Shown piece by piece: positions 24,223-34,766 of a stretch of 64,000 nucleotides of DNA; position 1 is the first letter of the stretch; every line of letters begins with the position of its first letter. Origin of the DNA: Xylanimonas ulmi (GTDB taxonomy: Bacteria > Actinomycetota > Actinomycetes > Actinomycetales > Cellulomonadaceae); assembly GCF_004216535.1 (NCBI RefSeq), contig NZ_SGWX01000001.1:310001-374000 (forward strand), written 5' to 3'. A program made the position numbers and the translations under genes. The notes beneath the pieces were generated by a model, which was not told the origin of the DNA, did not search any database, and saw nothing but the letters and a program-made list of their open reading frames with translations.

Positions 24223-25383
24223 GTGGACATCAACGAAGTGATCGTCTGGATCCTCATGATCTGCATGGTCCTGGGTGGCCTGGACCGTGCCTTCGGCAGC
24301 CGGTTCGGGCTGGGCCAGCAGTTCGAGGAGGGGTTCAACGCGATGGGGCCCCTCGCCCTGGCGATGGTCGGCGTCATGTCGCTGTCGCCGGTCTTGGCCA
24401 AGGTGCTCGACCCCGTGATCACGCCAATCTACTCGCTCGTCGGAGCGGACCCGGCCATGTTCGCCGGGACGCTGCTCGCGTGCGACATGGGCGGTTGGCC
24501 GTTAGCGATGGAGATGGCGCCAGGCGTCGACGGGGTTCCGTCGATGGCGGCGCAGCTCTCGGGCCTGATCCTGGGCTCGATGATGGGCCCCACCATCGTC
24601 TTCTCGATCCCGGTCGCCCTGTCGATCATCGACAAGAAGGACCGCGGCTACCTGGCCAAGGGCATCCTCGCCGGCATGGTCACCATCCCGCTGGGTGTGC
24701 TGGTCGGCGGTCTGGTGGCGGGCTTCCCGCTGTCGATGGTGCTGCCCAACCTCGTCCCGATCATCGTGGTCGCGATCCTCATCGCGCTGGGCCTGTGGTT
24801 CATCCCCAACAAGATGACGCGCGGCTTCGAGGTCTTCGGCAAGGGCCTGGTCGGCCTCATCTCGATCGGCCTGGTCGTGGGCGTCTTCGAGGAGCTCACG
24901 GGCACCGCGATCATGCCTGCGGGCTGGGAGCTCATCCCGCCGTCCGAGGGCATCGCCGTCGTCGGCTCGATCGCCATGATGTTGCTCGGCGCGTTCCCGG
25001 CCGTGCACCTCATCATCCGGTTCGCGTCCAAGCCGCTGACCAAGGCCGGCACGCTCATCGGCGTCAACGACACCGCGGCGGGCGGCCTCATCGCGACGCT
25101 CGCGAACAACATCCCGATGTTCCAGATCATGAAGGACATGGACCCGCGCGGAAAGGTGGTCAACGCCGCCTTCGCCGTCTCCGCGGCCTTCGCGTTCGGC
25201 GACCACCTCGGATTCGTCGCAGGCGCCTCGCGCGACCTGATCTTCCCGGTCATCGCGGGCAAGCTTGTCGCGGGCATCACGGCGATCGTGGTCGCGCTGC
25301 TCATCTTCGGCCGGTCGATGCCCGCCTACTCGGACGAGGTCAGCTCCGACCTGCCCGCCGGCGCCGCGGGAGAGGCGGCCTGA
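24223..25383 (+). CDS. eutH: Ethanolamine permease/facilitator EutH
   Basis: A 386-residue membrane protein with ten or more helices. It matches EutH throughout: an N-terminal DINEVIVWILMICMVLGGLD, GLGQQFEEGFNAMGPLALAM, a central LLACDMGGWPLAM, and C-terminal NDTAAGGLIATLANNIPMF and AFAFGDHLGFVAG. EutH brings ethanolamine into the cell at low concentration. GTG 24223 is preferred (AAGGAA eight bases upstream, matching the usual EutH N-terminus); a GTG at 24217 is too close to that site. First gene of the eut operon; one base separates it from eutN. Confidence 0.95.
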   Translation: MDINEVIVWILMICMVLGGLDRAFGSRFGLGQQFEEGFNAMGPLALAMVGVMSLSPVLAKVLDPVITPIYSLVGADPAMFAGTLLACDMGGWPLAMEMAPGVDGVPSMAAQLSGLILGSMMGPTIVFSIPVALSIIDKKDRGYLAKGILAGMVTIPLGVLVGGLVAGFPLSMVLPNLVPIIVVAILIALGLWFIPNKMTRGFEVFGKGLVGLISIGLVVGVFEELTGTAIMPAGWELIPPSEGIAVVGSIAMMLLGAFPAVHLIIRFASKPLTKAGTLIGVNDTAAGGLIATLANNIPMFQIMKDMDPRGKVVNAAFAVSAAFAFGDHLGFVAGASRDLIFPVIAGKLVAGITAIVVALLIFGRSMPAYSDEVSSDLPAGAAGEAA

Positions 25384-25384
25384 G

Positions 25385-25675
25385 ATGCTCATCGCCCGCG
25401 TCGTCGGGTCGGCGGTCGCCACGATCAAGGCGGACTCGCTGCGTGGGGTCAAGCTCCTCGTGGTGCGCAGCGCGACGCCCGCCGACGAACTGGTCGGCGA
25501 GCCGTTCGTGGCGGTCGACGCCGTCGGCGCGGGCCAGGGCGAGCTGGTGCTGGTGGCGCGCGGCAGCGCGGGCCGCCAGACCGGCCCGACCCAGGACGCG
25601 CCCATCGACGCCGTCATCATGGCGATCCTCGACTCGCTCGAGGTCGCCGGTGACGTGACCTTCAGGAAGAGCTGA
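25385..25675 (+). CDS. eutN: EutN/CcmL-family microcompartment vertex protein
   Basis: A 96-residue protein: MLIARVVGSAVATIKADSLRGVKLLVV, then the conserved FVAVDAVGAGQGELVLVARGSAGRQT and a C-terminal APIDAVIMAILDSLEV. This is the pentameric EutN/CcmL family that closes the corners of the polyhedral shell. The start is ATG 25385, one base after the eutH stop. Placing the vertex gene second in the operon, ahead of the enzymes, differs from enteric eut operons. Confidence 0.95.
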   Translation: MLIARVVGSAVATIKADSLRGVKLLVVRSATPADELVGEPFVAVDAVGAGQGELVLVARGSAGRQTGPTQDAPIDAVIMAILDSLEVAGDVTFRKS

Positions 25676-25685
25676 GGGCGGCGAC

Positions 25686-27143
25686 GTGGCTGAGACGCGG
25701 CAGGTGCTGAGCGTGGGAATCGACATCGGCACGACGACGAGCCAGTTCGTCGTCTCGCGTCTGACCGTGAGCAACCAGGCGCGCGGCGGGCTGGTGCCGC
25801 GCCTCGGGGTCGACGACCGCGCCGTGCTCTACCAGTCCCAGCCGCACCTGACGCCCCTGGCCGCCCCCGACCGCGTCGACGTCGCCGGGGTGCTCGCGAT
25901 GGTCCACCGCGAGTACGAGCTCGCCGGGATCGACGCCTCGCAGGTCGAGAGCGGCGCCGTCATCGTGACGGGCGAGACGGCGCGCACCCGCAACGCCGAG
26001 GCGATCCTCAACGGCCTGTCGGACCTGGCGGGCGAGTTCGTCGTCACCGTCGCGGGCCCTGCCCTGGAGGCGCAGATCGCGGGGCGCGGCTCGGGGGCGT
26101 GCGAGTGGTCGAGCGGGCACTACGCGACCGTCGTCAACGTCGACATCGGCGGCGGCAGCTCCAACGCCGCGGTGTTCCGCTCGGGCAAGCACATCGCGTC
26201 GGCCGCGGCCATGGTGGGTGGGCGCCAGGCGATGGTCGACCCCGACACGGGCGTGCTGACCCACCTCAAACCCGCGGGCGCGCAACTGGTCGAAGCACTC
26301 GGCCTCGACGACCTGGTCGTCGGCCGGCGCGTCGAGGTGGCGGCGCTGCGCCGGCTCACCGACGCGATGGCCGACGTCGTCGTCGACCTCGTGTTGGGCG
26401 CGACGACGCCGCTGACCGAGTTGGTCGCGCTCACCCCACCACTGCGGGTCGAGGAGCAGGTGTCCGCGTGCTTCGTCTCGGGTGGCGTCGGGCACCTGTA
26501 CTACGCCGACGAGCCGTGCGAGACGCTCGCCCAGGTCGCGCGCTTCGGTGACGTCGGGCCGCTGCTGGCGCGCTCGCTGCGCGAGAGCCCGCGGTGGGCC
26601 ACGCTGCGCGTCGAGCGCCCGCAGCAGACGCTGCGGGCCACGGTGCTGGGCGCCTCCAACCAACAGGTCACGCTGTCGGGCTCGACCATCTGGACAGACG
26701 CCGCCTACCTGCCGCTGCGGAACCTTCCGGTGGTCGAGCCGCGCTTCGGGGCGCTGCTCGACGGCGCCGTCGAGCCCGACGACGTGCGCACCGCCGTCGC
26801 CGGGGCCGTGCGGCGCTGGGACCTGGAGGCCGAGCGCGGCACCTTCGCGCTCGTGCTCGACCTGCCCGAGCGCATGGCCTACCGGCAGGTCGTCGGCCTG
26901 GCCGAGGGCCTGGCCGCGTTCGCCGGCGACTACCTGCCGCCGTCCCGACCCCTGGTGCTGGTCACCGAGGCGGACTACGCGCAGGTCATCGGTCAGACCC
27001 TCAAGGGGCGCCTGCCCGACCTGCCCCTCGTCGTCGTCGACCAGATCGGCCTCGACGAGGGCGACTTCATCGACATCGGCGAGCCGTTGTTCGACGGGCG
27101 GGCAGTGCCCGTGTCCGTCAAGACGCTCGTCTTCTACCAATGA
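25686..27143 (+). CDS. eutA: Ethanolamine ammonia-lyase reactivase EutA
   Basis: A 485-residue actin-like ATPase. VGIDIGTTTSQFVVSRL is the phosphate-1 motif, NVDIGGGSSNAAVF phosphate 2, and VTGETARTRNA is typical of EutA. The family exchanges damaged cobalamin on EutBC for fresh adenosylcobalamin using ATP. The GTG start lies 10 nt after eutN; the stop is 37 nt before eutB. Length is normal for EutA (about 470-480). Confidence 0.95.
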   Translation: MAETRQVLSVGIDIGTTTSQFVVSRLTVSNQARGGLVPRLGVDDRAVLYQSQPHLTPLAAPDRVDVAGVLAMVHREYELAGIDASQVESGAVIVTGETARTRNAEAILNGLSDLAGEFVVTVAGPALEAQIAGRGSGACEWSSGHYATVVNVDIGGGSSNAAVFRSGKHIASAAAMVGGRQAMVDPDTGVLTHLKPAGAQLVEALGLDDLVVGRRVEVAALRRLTDAMADVVVDLVLGATTPLTELVALTPPLRVEEQVSACFVSGGVGHLYYADEPCETLAQVARFGDVGPLLARSLRESPRWATLRVERPQQTLRATVLGASNQQVTLSGSTIWTDAAYLPLRNLPVVEPRFGALLDGAVEPDDVRTAVAGAVRRWDLEAERGTFALVLDLPERMAYRQVVGLAEGLAAFAGDYLPPSRPLVLVTEADYAQVIGQTLKGRLPDLPLVVVDQIGLDEGDFIDIGEPLFDGRAVPVSVKTLVFYQ

Positions 27144-27180
27144 CCCGACTCATGACCGACAGATCGAAGGAGGTGGCCCG

Positions 27181-28548
27181 ATGATCCTGCGCACCAAGCT
27201 GTTCGGCACGACCTACGAGTTCGGCTCGGTCAAGGAGCTCCTGGCCAAGGCGAACGAGCCGAAATCCGGTGACCAGCAGGCAGGCATCGCGGCGCGCAGC
27301 CAGGCCGAGCGCGTCGCGGCCCGGTTCGTGCTGGCAGAGGTACCGCTGAGCGTGCTGCGCGAGAACCCGGTGGTGTCCGTCGAGGAGGACGAGGTCTCGA
27401 GAGTCATCGATGAGGGCGTCAACGAGACCGTCTACCGGGAGATCAAGGGCTGGACGGTCGGGGACCTGCGCGAGTGGATCCTGGCCAACTCGACCGACTC
27501 GGACATGATCCGGAGGGTCTCCAACGGCCTGACGGGGGAGATGGTCGCGGCCGTCACCAAGCTGATGAGCAACCTCGACCTCATCCTCGCGGGCAAGAAG
27601 ATCCACGTGGTGCGCCACTGCCAGAACACCATCGGGCTGCCCGGCACACTCGGCTCGCGCAACCAGCCCAACCACCCGACCGACTCGGTCGAGGGCATCC
27701 GCGCGACGCTGTACGAGGGGCTGTCCTACGGGTCGGGCGACTCGGTCATCGGCATCAACCCGGCCGACGACTCGGTGGGCTCGGTCTCCCGGCTGCTCGA
27801 CATGACCAAGGACGTCATCGACCGCTGGCAGATCCCGACGCAGAACTGCGTACTGGCGCACGTGAGCACCCAGATGGAGTGCCTGCGGCGAGGCAGCCCC
27901 GTGGGCCTGGTGTTCCAGTCGATCGCGGGCTCGCAGAAGGCGATGGAGTCCTTCGGCGTCTCGGTCGCGCTCATCGACGAGGCCGCCGAGCTCGCCGCGA
28001 AGTACTGCTGGACCGAGGGCCCCGACTACATGTACTTCGAGACGGGCCAGGGCTCGGCGCTGTCGGCCGACGCCCACCACGGCGCCGACCAGCTCGTGCT
28101 GGAGGCGCGCATCTACTCGATGGCCAAGCGGTGGCACCCGTTCCAGGTCAACACGGTCGTGGGGTTCATCGGCCCCGAGTACCTCTACGACGCCGTGCAG
28201 ATCACCCGGGCCGGCCTCGAGGACCACTTCATGGGCAAGCTGACGGGCATCTCGATGGGCTGCGACGTCTGCTACACCAACCACGCCAAAGCCAACCAGA
28301 ACGACCTGGAGAACCTGGCCGTGCTGCTCGCCGCCGCCGGCGGCAACTACATCATGGGCGTCCCGATGGGCGACGACGCGATGCTCTCGTACCAGTCCAC
28401 GAGCTACCACGACGCCCCCGCCCTGCGCCAGGCCCTGGGCCTGCGCCCGCTGCCCGAGTTCGAGGCCTGGATGCAGGACCTCGGGCTGTGGCGTGACGGG
28501 GCCCTGACCGACCTGGCCGGCGACCCCTCCTTCTTCCTGCAGAGGTGA
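27181..28548 (+). CDS. eutB: Ethanolamine ammonia-lyase large subunit
   Basis: A 455-residue TIM-barrel subunit, normal length. Matching segments include GLTGEMVAAVTKLMSNLDLI, GLPGTLGSRNQPNHPTDSVE, YGSGDSVIGINPADDS, and METGQGSALSA-type and GISMGCDVCYTNHAKANQND motifs. With EutC it splits ethanolamine into acetaldehyde and ammonia by an adenosylcobalamin radical mechanism inside the microcompartment. GAAGGAGG precedes the ATG at an ideal distance. eutC follows 4 nt after the stop. Confidence 0.97.
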   Translation: MILRTKLFGTTYEFGSVKELLAKANEPKSGDQQAGIAARSQAERVAARFVLAEVPLSVLRENPVVSVEEDEVSRVIDEGVNETVYREIKGWTVGDLREWILANSTDSDMIRRVSNGLTGEMVAAVTKLMSNLDLILAGKKIHVVRHCQNTIGLPGTLGSRNQPNHPTDSVEGIRATLYEGLSYGSGDSVIGINPADDSVGSVSRLLDMTKDVIDRWQIPTQNCVLAHVSTQMECLRRGSPVGLVFQSIAGSQKAMESFGVSVALIDEAAELAAKYCWTEGPDYMYFETGQGSALSADAHHGADQLVLEARIYSMAKRWHPFQVNTVVGFIGPEYLYDAVQITRAGLEDHFMGKLTGISMGCDVCYTNHAKANQNDLENLAVLLAAAGGNYIMGVPMGDDAMLSYQSTSYHDAPALRQALGLRPLPEFEAWMQDLGLWRDGALTDLAGDPSFFLQR

Positions 28549-28552
28549 ACCC

Positions 28553-29482
28553 ATGACCGAGGAGATCACGCGGGCTCAGAGCCCGGCGGACATCGAGCAG
28601 ATCGTGGCCAAGGTCATCGCCGAGCTCGTGCGTGAGGGCCTGCCGCTGGGCGTGCCCACGCCCGGGCCGCGCGCGGTGGCCGGCGACGACGGCGGGCTCG
28701 TCATCGACCTGCCCGACCCCACCCTGGAGCCCGCGCGCCGCACGCTCGGGGTCGCCCACCCCCACGACCCGGACGGCCTGCGCAACCTGTGCGCGGCCAC
28801 GACGGCGCGGCTGGGCGTCGGGCGCACCGGCGCGCGCCCGCGCACGGCGTCGCTGCTGTTGTTCCAGGCCGACCACGCGGTCACCCAGGACGCCATCTAC
28901 GGCGTCGTGGAGGAGTCGACCAAGGACGCGCTGGGGCTGTTCACGGTGACCACGCAGGTGGCCGACCGTGAGGAGTACCTGCTGCGGCCCGACCTGGGGC
29001 GGCGGCTGTCGGAGGAGTCCAAGGCGACGATCGCCGAGCGCTGCGTCAAGGGCGTCGACGTGCAGCTGTGCGTCGGCGACGGGCTGTCGGCGGCGGCCAT
29101 CACCAACAACCTCGCCGACATCTACCCGGTCATCGAGCAGGGCCTCAAGGCGGCCGGACTGAGCCTCGGGACGCCGTTCTTCATCGAGAACGCGCGCGTC
29201 GGGGTCATGAACGACATCAACGCGATCGTCGGCGCCAAGGCCGTGGTGCTGCTCATCGGCGAGCGCCCCGGCCTGGGGATCGCCGACGCGATGAGCGCCT
29301 ACATGGGCTTCGACCCGCAGCCCGGCAAGTCGGACGCCGACCGCGACCTGATCTGCATGATCACCACCCACGGGGGGACGAACCCGCTCGAGGCGGGCGC
29401 CTACGTCGTGGAGTTCGTCAAGAAGATGATCCAGCACTCGGCCAGCGGCGTCCGGTTGCGCGACGCCATCGGCGCGCAGTGA
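28553..29482 (+). CDS. eutC: Ethanolamine ammonia-lyase small subunit
   Basis: A 309-residue cobalamin-binding subunit. The body matches EutC: ARLGVGRTGARPRT, FQADHAVTQDAIYGVV, KATIAERCVKGVDVQLCVGDGLSAAAI and LLIGERPGLGIADAMSAYMGF. The first 30 residues contain an amphipathic helix (ADIEQIVAKVIAELVREG) ahead of a linker, the place of the known shell-targeting peptide of EutC. It is coupled to eutB by 4 nt. Confidence 0.96.
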   Translation: MTEEITRAQSPADIEQIVAKVIAELVREGLPLGVPTPGPRAVAGDDGGLVIDLPDPTLEPARRTLGVAHPHDPDGLRNLCAATTARLGVGRTGARPRTASLLLFQADHAVTQDAIYGVVEESTKDALGLFTVTTQVADREEYLLRPDLGRRLSEESKATIAERCVKGVDVQLCVGDGLSAAAITNNLADIYPVIEQGLKAAGLSLGTPFFIENARVGVMNDINAIVGAKAVVLLIGERPGLGIADAMSAYMGFDPQPGKSDADRDLICMITTHGGTNPLEAGAYVVEFVKKMIQHSASGVRLRDAIGAQ

Positions 29483-29501
29483 GACGAAGGAGCCAACGGC
29501 C

Positions 29502-30158
29502 ATGCCCATCCTCGAACCAGTCAAGCCCACCATCCTCGCCACGCGGATGATCCCGAACGTCGACCGCGGCTACGCGGCCAAACTCGGGCTCAGCGACGCG
29601 CAGCGGTCGATCGGCCTGATCACGTGCGACATCGACGACTCGCTGTACGTCTCGCTCGACGAGGCCACCAAGTTCGCCGAGGTCGACGTCGTGTACGCCA
29701 AGAGCTTCTACGCGGGCTCGGGCTACCCATCGGGCCCCCTGTCCGGCGAGATCATCGGCATCCTCGCCGGCCCCGACCCGGCCGAGGTGCGCGCCGGAAT
29801 GGACGCCTGCATCGCCTATTGCGAGGAGGAGGCGTGGTTCTACTCGGCGAATGAGGCCGGTGACCTGACCTTCTTCCCGCACCTGATCAGCTCGACCGGC
29901 TCGTACCTGTCGCAGGGCGCGGGCATCGCGCGCGGGCAGTCGCTGGCCTACCTCATCGCGCCGCCGCTCGAGGCGACGTACGGACTCGACGCGGCGATCA
30001 AGGCCGCCGAGGTCGAGATGAAGGTCTTCTACGAGCCGCCGTCGGAGACCAACTTCGCGGGCGGCCTGCTGACCGGCTCGCAGAGCGCGTGCCGTGCGGC
30101 GTGCGCCGCGTTCCAGGACGCGGTGCTCGACGTCGCGGCCTCGCCCCGCAAGTACTGA
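29502..30158 (+). CDS. eutL: Microcompartment shell protein EutL
   Basis: A 218-residue tandem-domain (BMC-T) shell protein of the usual EutL length. Diagnostic stretches are ATRMIPNVDRGYAAKLGL, GLITCDIDDSLYVSLDEATK, YAKSFYAGSGYPSGPLSGE and a C-terminal PPSETNFAGGLLTGSQSACR. EutL trimers have a large gated central pore thought to admit bulky cofactors. The gene lies between eutC and eutE, as in enteric operons. Confidence 0.95.
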   Translation: MPILEPVKPTILATRMIPNVDRGYAAKLGLSDAQRSIGLITCDIDDSLYVSLDEATKFAEVDVVYAKSFYAGSGYPSGPLSGEIIGILAGPDPAEVRAGMDACIAYCEEEAWFYSANEAGDLTFFPHLISSTGSYLSQGAGIARGQSLAYLIAPPLEATYGLDAAIKAAEVEMKVFYEPPSETNFAGGLLTGSQSACRAACAAFQDAVLDVAASPRKY

Positions 30159-30197
30159 CCCGGACCACACGACACGCGCCAGGAGGTGACCACACCG

Positions 30198-31731
30198 GTG
30201 AGCACGACTCAGAGCACGACCGCGGGCGTGACGTCCGAGGCGGAGACCGGCCGGTTCGACGCCGACCTCGTCGCGATCCAGCACGCCCGTGACAAGGTCG
30301 TGGCCGCGCACGAGGCGATGCGCTCGTTCCAGTTCGCCTCGCAAGAGGAGGTCGACCGCGTCTGCGAGGCGATGGTCGCGGCCGCGATGCGCGAGGCGGG
30401 ACCGCTGGGCCGCATGGCCCACGAGGAGACCGGGTTCGGTGACCCCGCGCACAAGCGGATCAAGAACGAGTTCGCGGCCTCCAGCGTCTGGGAGTCGATC
30501 CGCGACGTGCGCACCTGCGGCGTCATCGGCCGCGACGAGGCGCGTGGCATCGTGGAGATCGGCTGGCCGGTGGGAGTGGTCGCGGCGCTCGCGCCGTCGA
30601 CCAACCCCACGTCAACCGCCATCTTCAAGGCGCTCATCGCCGTCAAGGCCCGCAACGGCGTCGTCGTGGCGCCGCACCCCTCGGCGCGTCGCTCGACCGC
30701 CGAGGCCGTGCGGGTCGTGGCCGAGGCGGGTGAGCGCGCCGGGATGCCTCCCGGGCTGGTGTCCTGCCTGACCGAGGTGACGGTCGAGGGCACCCACGCG
30801 CTCATGAGCCACCGGCTCACGTCGCTGGTGCTCGCCACGGGCGGACCCGGCATGGTGCGCGCCGCGCACTCGTGCGGCAAGCCCGCGATCGGCGTGGGCC
30901 CCGGCAACGTGCCCGCCTACGTCGACCGCAGCGCCGACGTCGAGCAGGCCGCGCGCATGATCGTCGAGTCGAAGGCGTTCGACTGCTCGACGATCTGCGC
31001 GACCGAGCAGGTGGTCGTCGCCGACGCCCCGATCGCCGACCGGCTGCGCGAGGCCATGCGGGCCAACGGCGCGCACTGGCTCACGCGCGACGAGGCCAAC
31101 CGGCTCGCGGCGATGATGTTCCGCCCCGGTGGGCTCATGGTCGCCGACTACGTCGGACGCACCCCGCAGCACCTGGGGGAGCGGGCCGGGATCGCGGTGC
31201 CGGCCGACGCGCGCGTGCTGGTCGCGGACCTCGACGGCGTCGGGGCCGCGCACCCGCTCTCGCGCGAGAAGCTCACCACGGTGCTCGGCTTCATGGTCGC
31301 CGACGGCTGGCGGGCCGGGTGCGAGCGCTCGATCGAGCTGCTGCGGTTCGGCGGCGACGGGCACTCGATCGTCGTCCACGCCAGCGACGAGGAGGTGATC
31401 CTCGCCTTCGGCGTCGAGAAGCCAGCCTTCCGCATCCTGGTCAACACCTGGGGGTCGCTCGGCGGCATCGGCGCCACCACGGGCCTTGACCCGTCCCTGA
31501 CGCTGGCGCCCGGCGGCCTGGGCGGGGCGACCGTCTCCGACAACGTCTCGGTGCGGCACCTGCTCAACGTCAAGCGCATCGCCTACCACCGAGCCGACCC
31601 GCCGCCCGGGGCGCGGGTCGCGGGCGGCGGAGCCCCGCGCGCCGTGGCGCCGCCCGAGGCCGACGCCGACGCGGCGGCCATCGAGCGCATGGTGCGCCGC
31701 GTCCTGGAGCAGCTCGGGGGAGGGGTGAGCC

Positions 31732-31739
<8 letters not shown>
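30198..31739 (+). CDS. eutE: CoA-acylating acetaldehyde dehydrogenase EutE
   Basis: A 513-residue aldehyde dehydrogenase that oxidises acetaldehyde to acetyl-CoA with NAD+. Visible motifs are [43 protein letters not shown] and the catalytic [14 protein letters not shown], where the second Cys corresponds to the nucleophile. The C-terminal 24 residues after an Ala/Pro linker form an amphipathic helix ([18 protein letters not shown]), a typical encapsulation peptide. GTG 30198 was chosen because AGGAGG lies 11 bases before it; GTG 30186 overlaps that site. Confidence 0.95.
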
Positions 31740-32334
<595 letters not shown>

Positions 32335-32347
32335 GGGGTGACTGGTG

Positions 32348-33076
32348 ATGGGTCGCATCGCAGTCAGTGCCGCTGACGTCCGTGCGGCCGGCGAGGGCGG
32401 GCGGCTCGTGCTGCCCGCTCGGGCGGTGGTCACGCCCCTCGCACGCGAGGTGGCCCGTGACCTGCGCGTCACCCTGGTGGACGACACGCCTGCGGCGGGG
32501 CAGACCTCGCCGCAGGCGCCCGCCACGCCGGTCCACACGCCGGTCCAGCCAACGCCGGGACCCGGGCCGTCGTCGACGGCGGGACCTGGCGCCCCGACGC
32601 CCGGACTCGCCGGGCAGTGCGCCGACGGCGTCGAGGCCCGCGTGCGGGCGATCGTCGCGTCGGTGCTGGGCGCGGTCGCGCCCACGTCCGCCCCGCCGCC
32701 CGCTCCCACGCCCGCACGCCCGGTCGTCCTGGCCCGCGCGTGTGACGCGCCGCTGGCGCCGTTCGGGCACCCGGGCCCCGAGCCCGGCCAGGACGTGCGC
32801 ACCGTCGACGTCGTGACGTCCGCCCATGGCGCGCCCATGGCGGCCGGCTACATGACGCTGACCAAGGGCTCGTTTCCCTGGACGTTGACCTACGACGAGG
32901 TCCAGGTCGTGCTCGAGGGCGAGCTGCGCATCGGCACGAGCGACGGCGAGCGCGTCGGACGCCCGGGCGACGTGCTGTACGTGCCCAAGGGCTCGCGCAT
33001 CACGTTCGGCACGCCGGGATGGGCGAAGTTCGTCTACGTGACCTTCCCGGCCGACTGGGAGGGGCAGGCGGGGTGA
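32348..33076 (+). CDS. eutQ: EutQ-like cupin protein with N-terminal module
   Basis: A 242-residue protein in four parts: a roughly 40-residue N-terminal module (VSAADVRAAG, then LPARAVVTPLAREVARD), a Pro/Thr linker, a short amphipathic helix at 93-110 (DGVEARVRAIVASVLGAV), a second linker, and a C-terminal cupin (about 145-240; TYDEVQVVLEGELRIGTSDGE, GDVLYVPKGSRITF). EutQ has been reported as an acetate-kinase-like factor also needed for compartment formation. The start ATG is 13 nt after eutM and the stop overlaps eutT by 4 nt. Confidence 0.9.
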   Translation: MGRIAVSAADVRAAGEGGRLVLPARAVVTPLAREVARDLRVTLVDDTPAAGQTSPQAPATPVHTPVQPTPGPGPSSTAGPGAPTPGLAGQCADGVEARVRAIVASVLGAVAPTSAPPPAPTPARPVVLARACDAPLAPFGHPGPEPGQDVRTVDVVTSAHGAPMAAGYMTLTKGSFPWTLTYDEVQVVLEGELRIGTSDGERVGRPGDVLYVPKGSRITFGTPGWAKFVYVTFPADWEGQAG

Positions 33077-33891
33077 TCCTCACCGAGGCTGACCTGCGCG
33101 ACCGCCTGCGCCGGCCCGTTGCCGGGGCGGTGGTGGCCGTGCCGCCGGGCGTGCGGCTGACGCCGGCCGCGGCCGACTTCGTCGCGCAGTGGAAGCTCGA
33201 GTTGACGCAGGAGCCCGCCGACATGACCAGGCAGACGCCCGCCACGCCGACGCCCCCGCAGGGGGGCGGCCAGGCCACGCAGCCCGCCGCACCCGCCCGA
33301 CCCGACTGGGACGCCGACGCGTCGTTCCCGGTGGACCGGGACGCGACACCGCTGTGCACGCAGTGCGGCTGCGCCGTGACCGCCAAGCCCGCGTGGCTGA
33401 CGCAGCTCAACCACAACCACTATGTGGCCAAGACACATCCGCGCATCGTGCTGCGCGGCCAGCTCGACACCCTCGGCGCCCAGCTCCTGGCCGCGGCTGC
33501 CGAGGCGTTGGCCGCCGGGCAGCAGGAGGCCGGCGCCAACCTCGCCACGCTCGCCGCCTACTGCCGCGAGCTGCTCAGCGCCGAGTACAACGAGCGTCCG
33601 GCGGGTGAGCTGGTCATGGCGGGGTGGGACGACGAGCGGATCCACCGGGCGACCCACGACCCCGTCACCGAGGTCGGCGTGCCGCATATGACGCTCACCG
33701 AGCGGTCGGCGCCGCTGCAGCACCACGTCAACCTGGCCCGCGCCCGGTCGCGCGAGGTCGAGGTCACCGCGGCGGGCGTCTTCCCCAGCCCGCACCACCC
33801 CTACGGCGCCTCGGTCTGCCAGGGCCTCAACCGCCTGTCCTCGGCGTGCTACCTCGTCCAGCTGCTCCTGGCGCGCGGGGGTGTCACGTGA
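33073..33891 (+). CDS. eutT: Cobalamin adenosyltransferase EutT
   Basis: A 272-residue protein. The N-terminal module (LTEADLRDRL, VPPGVRLTPAAADF) is shared with EutQ and EutD, followed by a Pro/Gln linker. The catalytic part starts with the metal-binding LCTQCGC and HNHYVAKTHPRIVLRGQLDTL and ends in a helical bundle (HHPYGASVCQGLNRLSSACYLVQLLL). It makes adenosylcobalamin, the cofactor of EutBC. It uses a GTG start overlapping eutQ (GTGA) and overlaps eutJ by 4 nt. Confidence 0.92.
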   Translation: MILTEADLRDRLRRPVAGAVVAVPPGVRLTPAAADFVAQWKLELTQEPADMTRQTPATPTPPQGGGQATQPAAPARPDWDADASFPVDRDATPLCTQCGCAVTAKPAWLTQLNHNHYVAKTHPRIVLRGQLDTLGAQLLAAAAEALAAGQQEAGANLATLAAYCRELLSAEYNERPAGELVMAGWDDERIHRATHDPVTEVGVPHMTLTERSAPLQHHVNLARARSREVEVTAAGVFPSPHHPYGASVCQGLNRLSSACYLVQLLLARGGVT

Positions 33892-34766
33892 GCGAGGCCA
33901 CCGGCGAGCGTGCCGCGCAGGGGATCGACGAGCGTGTCGACGCCCTCATGGCACGCGCCCGCGCGGCGATCGACTTCCCGCAGCCGATCGCGCTCGACGT
34001 GCCCATCCGCGTCGGCGTCGACCTCGGCACCGCCTACACCGTCATCACCGTGACCGACGCCGAGGGCGTCCCGCTCGCCGCGGCGACGACGTTCGCCGAC
34101 GTGGTGCGCGACGGCGTCGTGTGGGACTTCGCGGGCGCGTCGGCCGTGGTGCTCGGTCTGCGCGAGGACCTCGAGCAGGCGACCGGGCGGCGGCTGGCGT
34201 GCGCCGCGGTGACCCTGCCGCCCGGCGTCGACGTCTCCGACGCGCGCGCCCACCGCTACGTGCTCGAGTCGGCGGGCATCGAGTGCGTCGCCGTCATCGA
34301 CGAGCCCACCGCGGCCAACGCCGTCCTGCGGCTGCGCGAGGGCGCCGTGGTCGACATCGGTGGCGGCACCACGGGCACCGCCGTCGTGCGCGGCGGCGTC
34401 GTGGTCGCGACCGACGACGAGCCCGGCGGCGGGACCCACCTGAGCCTCGTGCTCGCCGGAGGGCTCGGCATGTCGTTCGAGGAGGCCGAGCTGCTCAAGC
34501 GTGACGCCGCCTTCCAGAAGCGCTACCTCCCGCTGGCCGTGCCCGTCTTCGAACGGCAGGCGGGCATCGTGGCGCGTGCCGTGGCCGGGTACGAGGTGAC
34601 CCAGATCGTGCTGGTCGGCGGCACCTGCGCGTTCGCCGGGATCGACCGGGTCGTGGCCCGGGTCACCGGCGTTCCGTGCGTCGTCGCGCCCGAGCCCGCG
34701 CTGGTGACCCCGCTCGGGGTCGCCGCCTTCGCCCCGACCATCACCGAGGACGGTGCCCTGCCATGA
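33888..34766 (+). CDS. eutJ: EutJ chaperonin-like protein
   Basis: A 292-residue actin/Hsp70-like ATPase: VGVDLGTAYTVITVTD (phosphate 1), VVDIGGGTTGTAVV (phosphate 2), VAVIDEPTAANAVLRL and VLVGGTCAFAGIDRVV (adenosine motif). This is the EutJ family, found only in eut operons and presumed to help fold or load lyase or cargo. The GTG start overlaps the eutT stop by 4 nt; its stop overlaps the next shell gene by 4 nt. Confidence 0.93.
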   Translation: MSEATGERAAQGIDERVDALMARARAAIDFPQPIALDVPIRVGVDLGTAYTVITVTDAEGVPLAAATTFADVVRDGVVWDFAGASAVVLGLREDLEQATGRRLACAAVTLPPGVDVSDARAHRYVLESAGIECVAVIDEPTAANAVLRLREGAVVDIGGGTTGTAVVRGGVVVATDDEPGGGTHLSLVLAGGLGMSFEEAELLKRDAAFQKRYLPLAVPVFERQAGIVARAVAGYEVTQIVLVGGTCAFAGIDRVVARVTGVPCVVAPEPALVTPLGVAAFAPTITEDGALP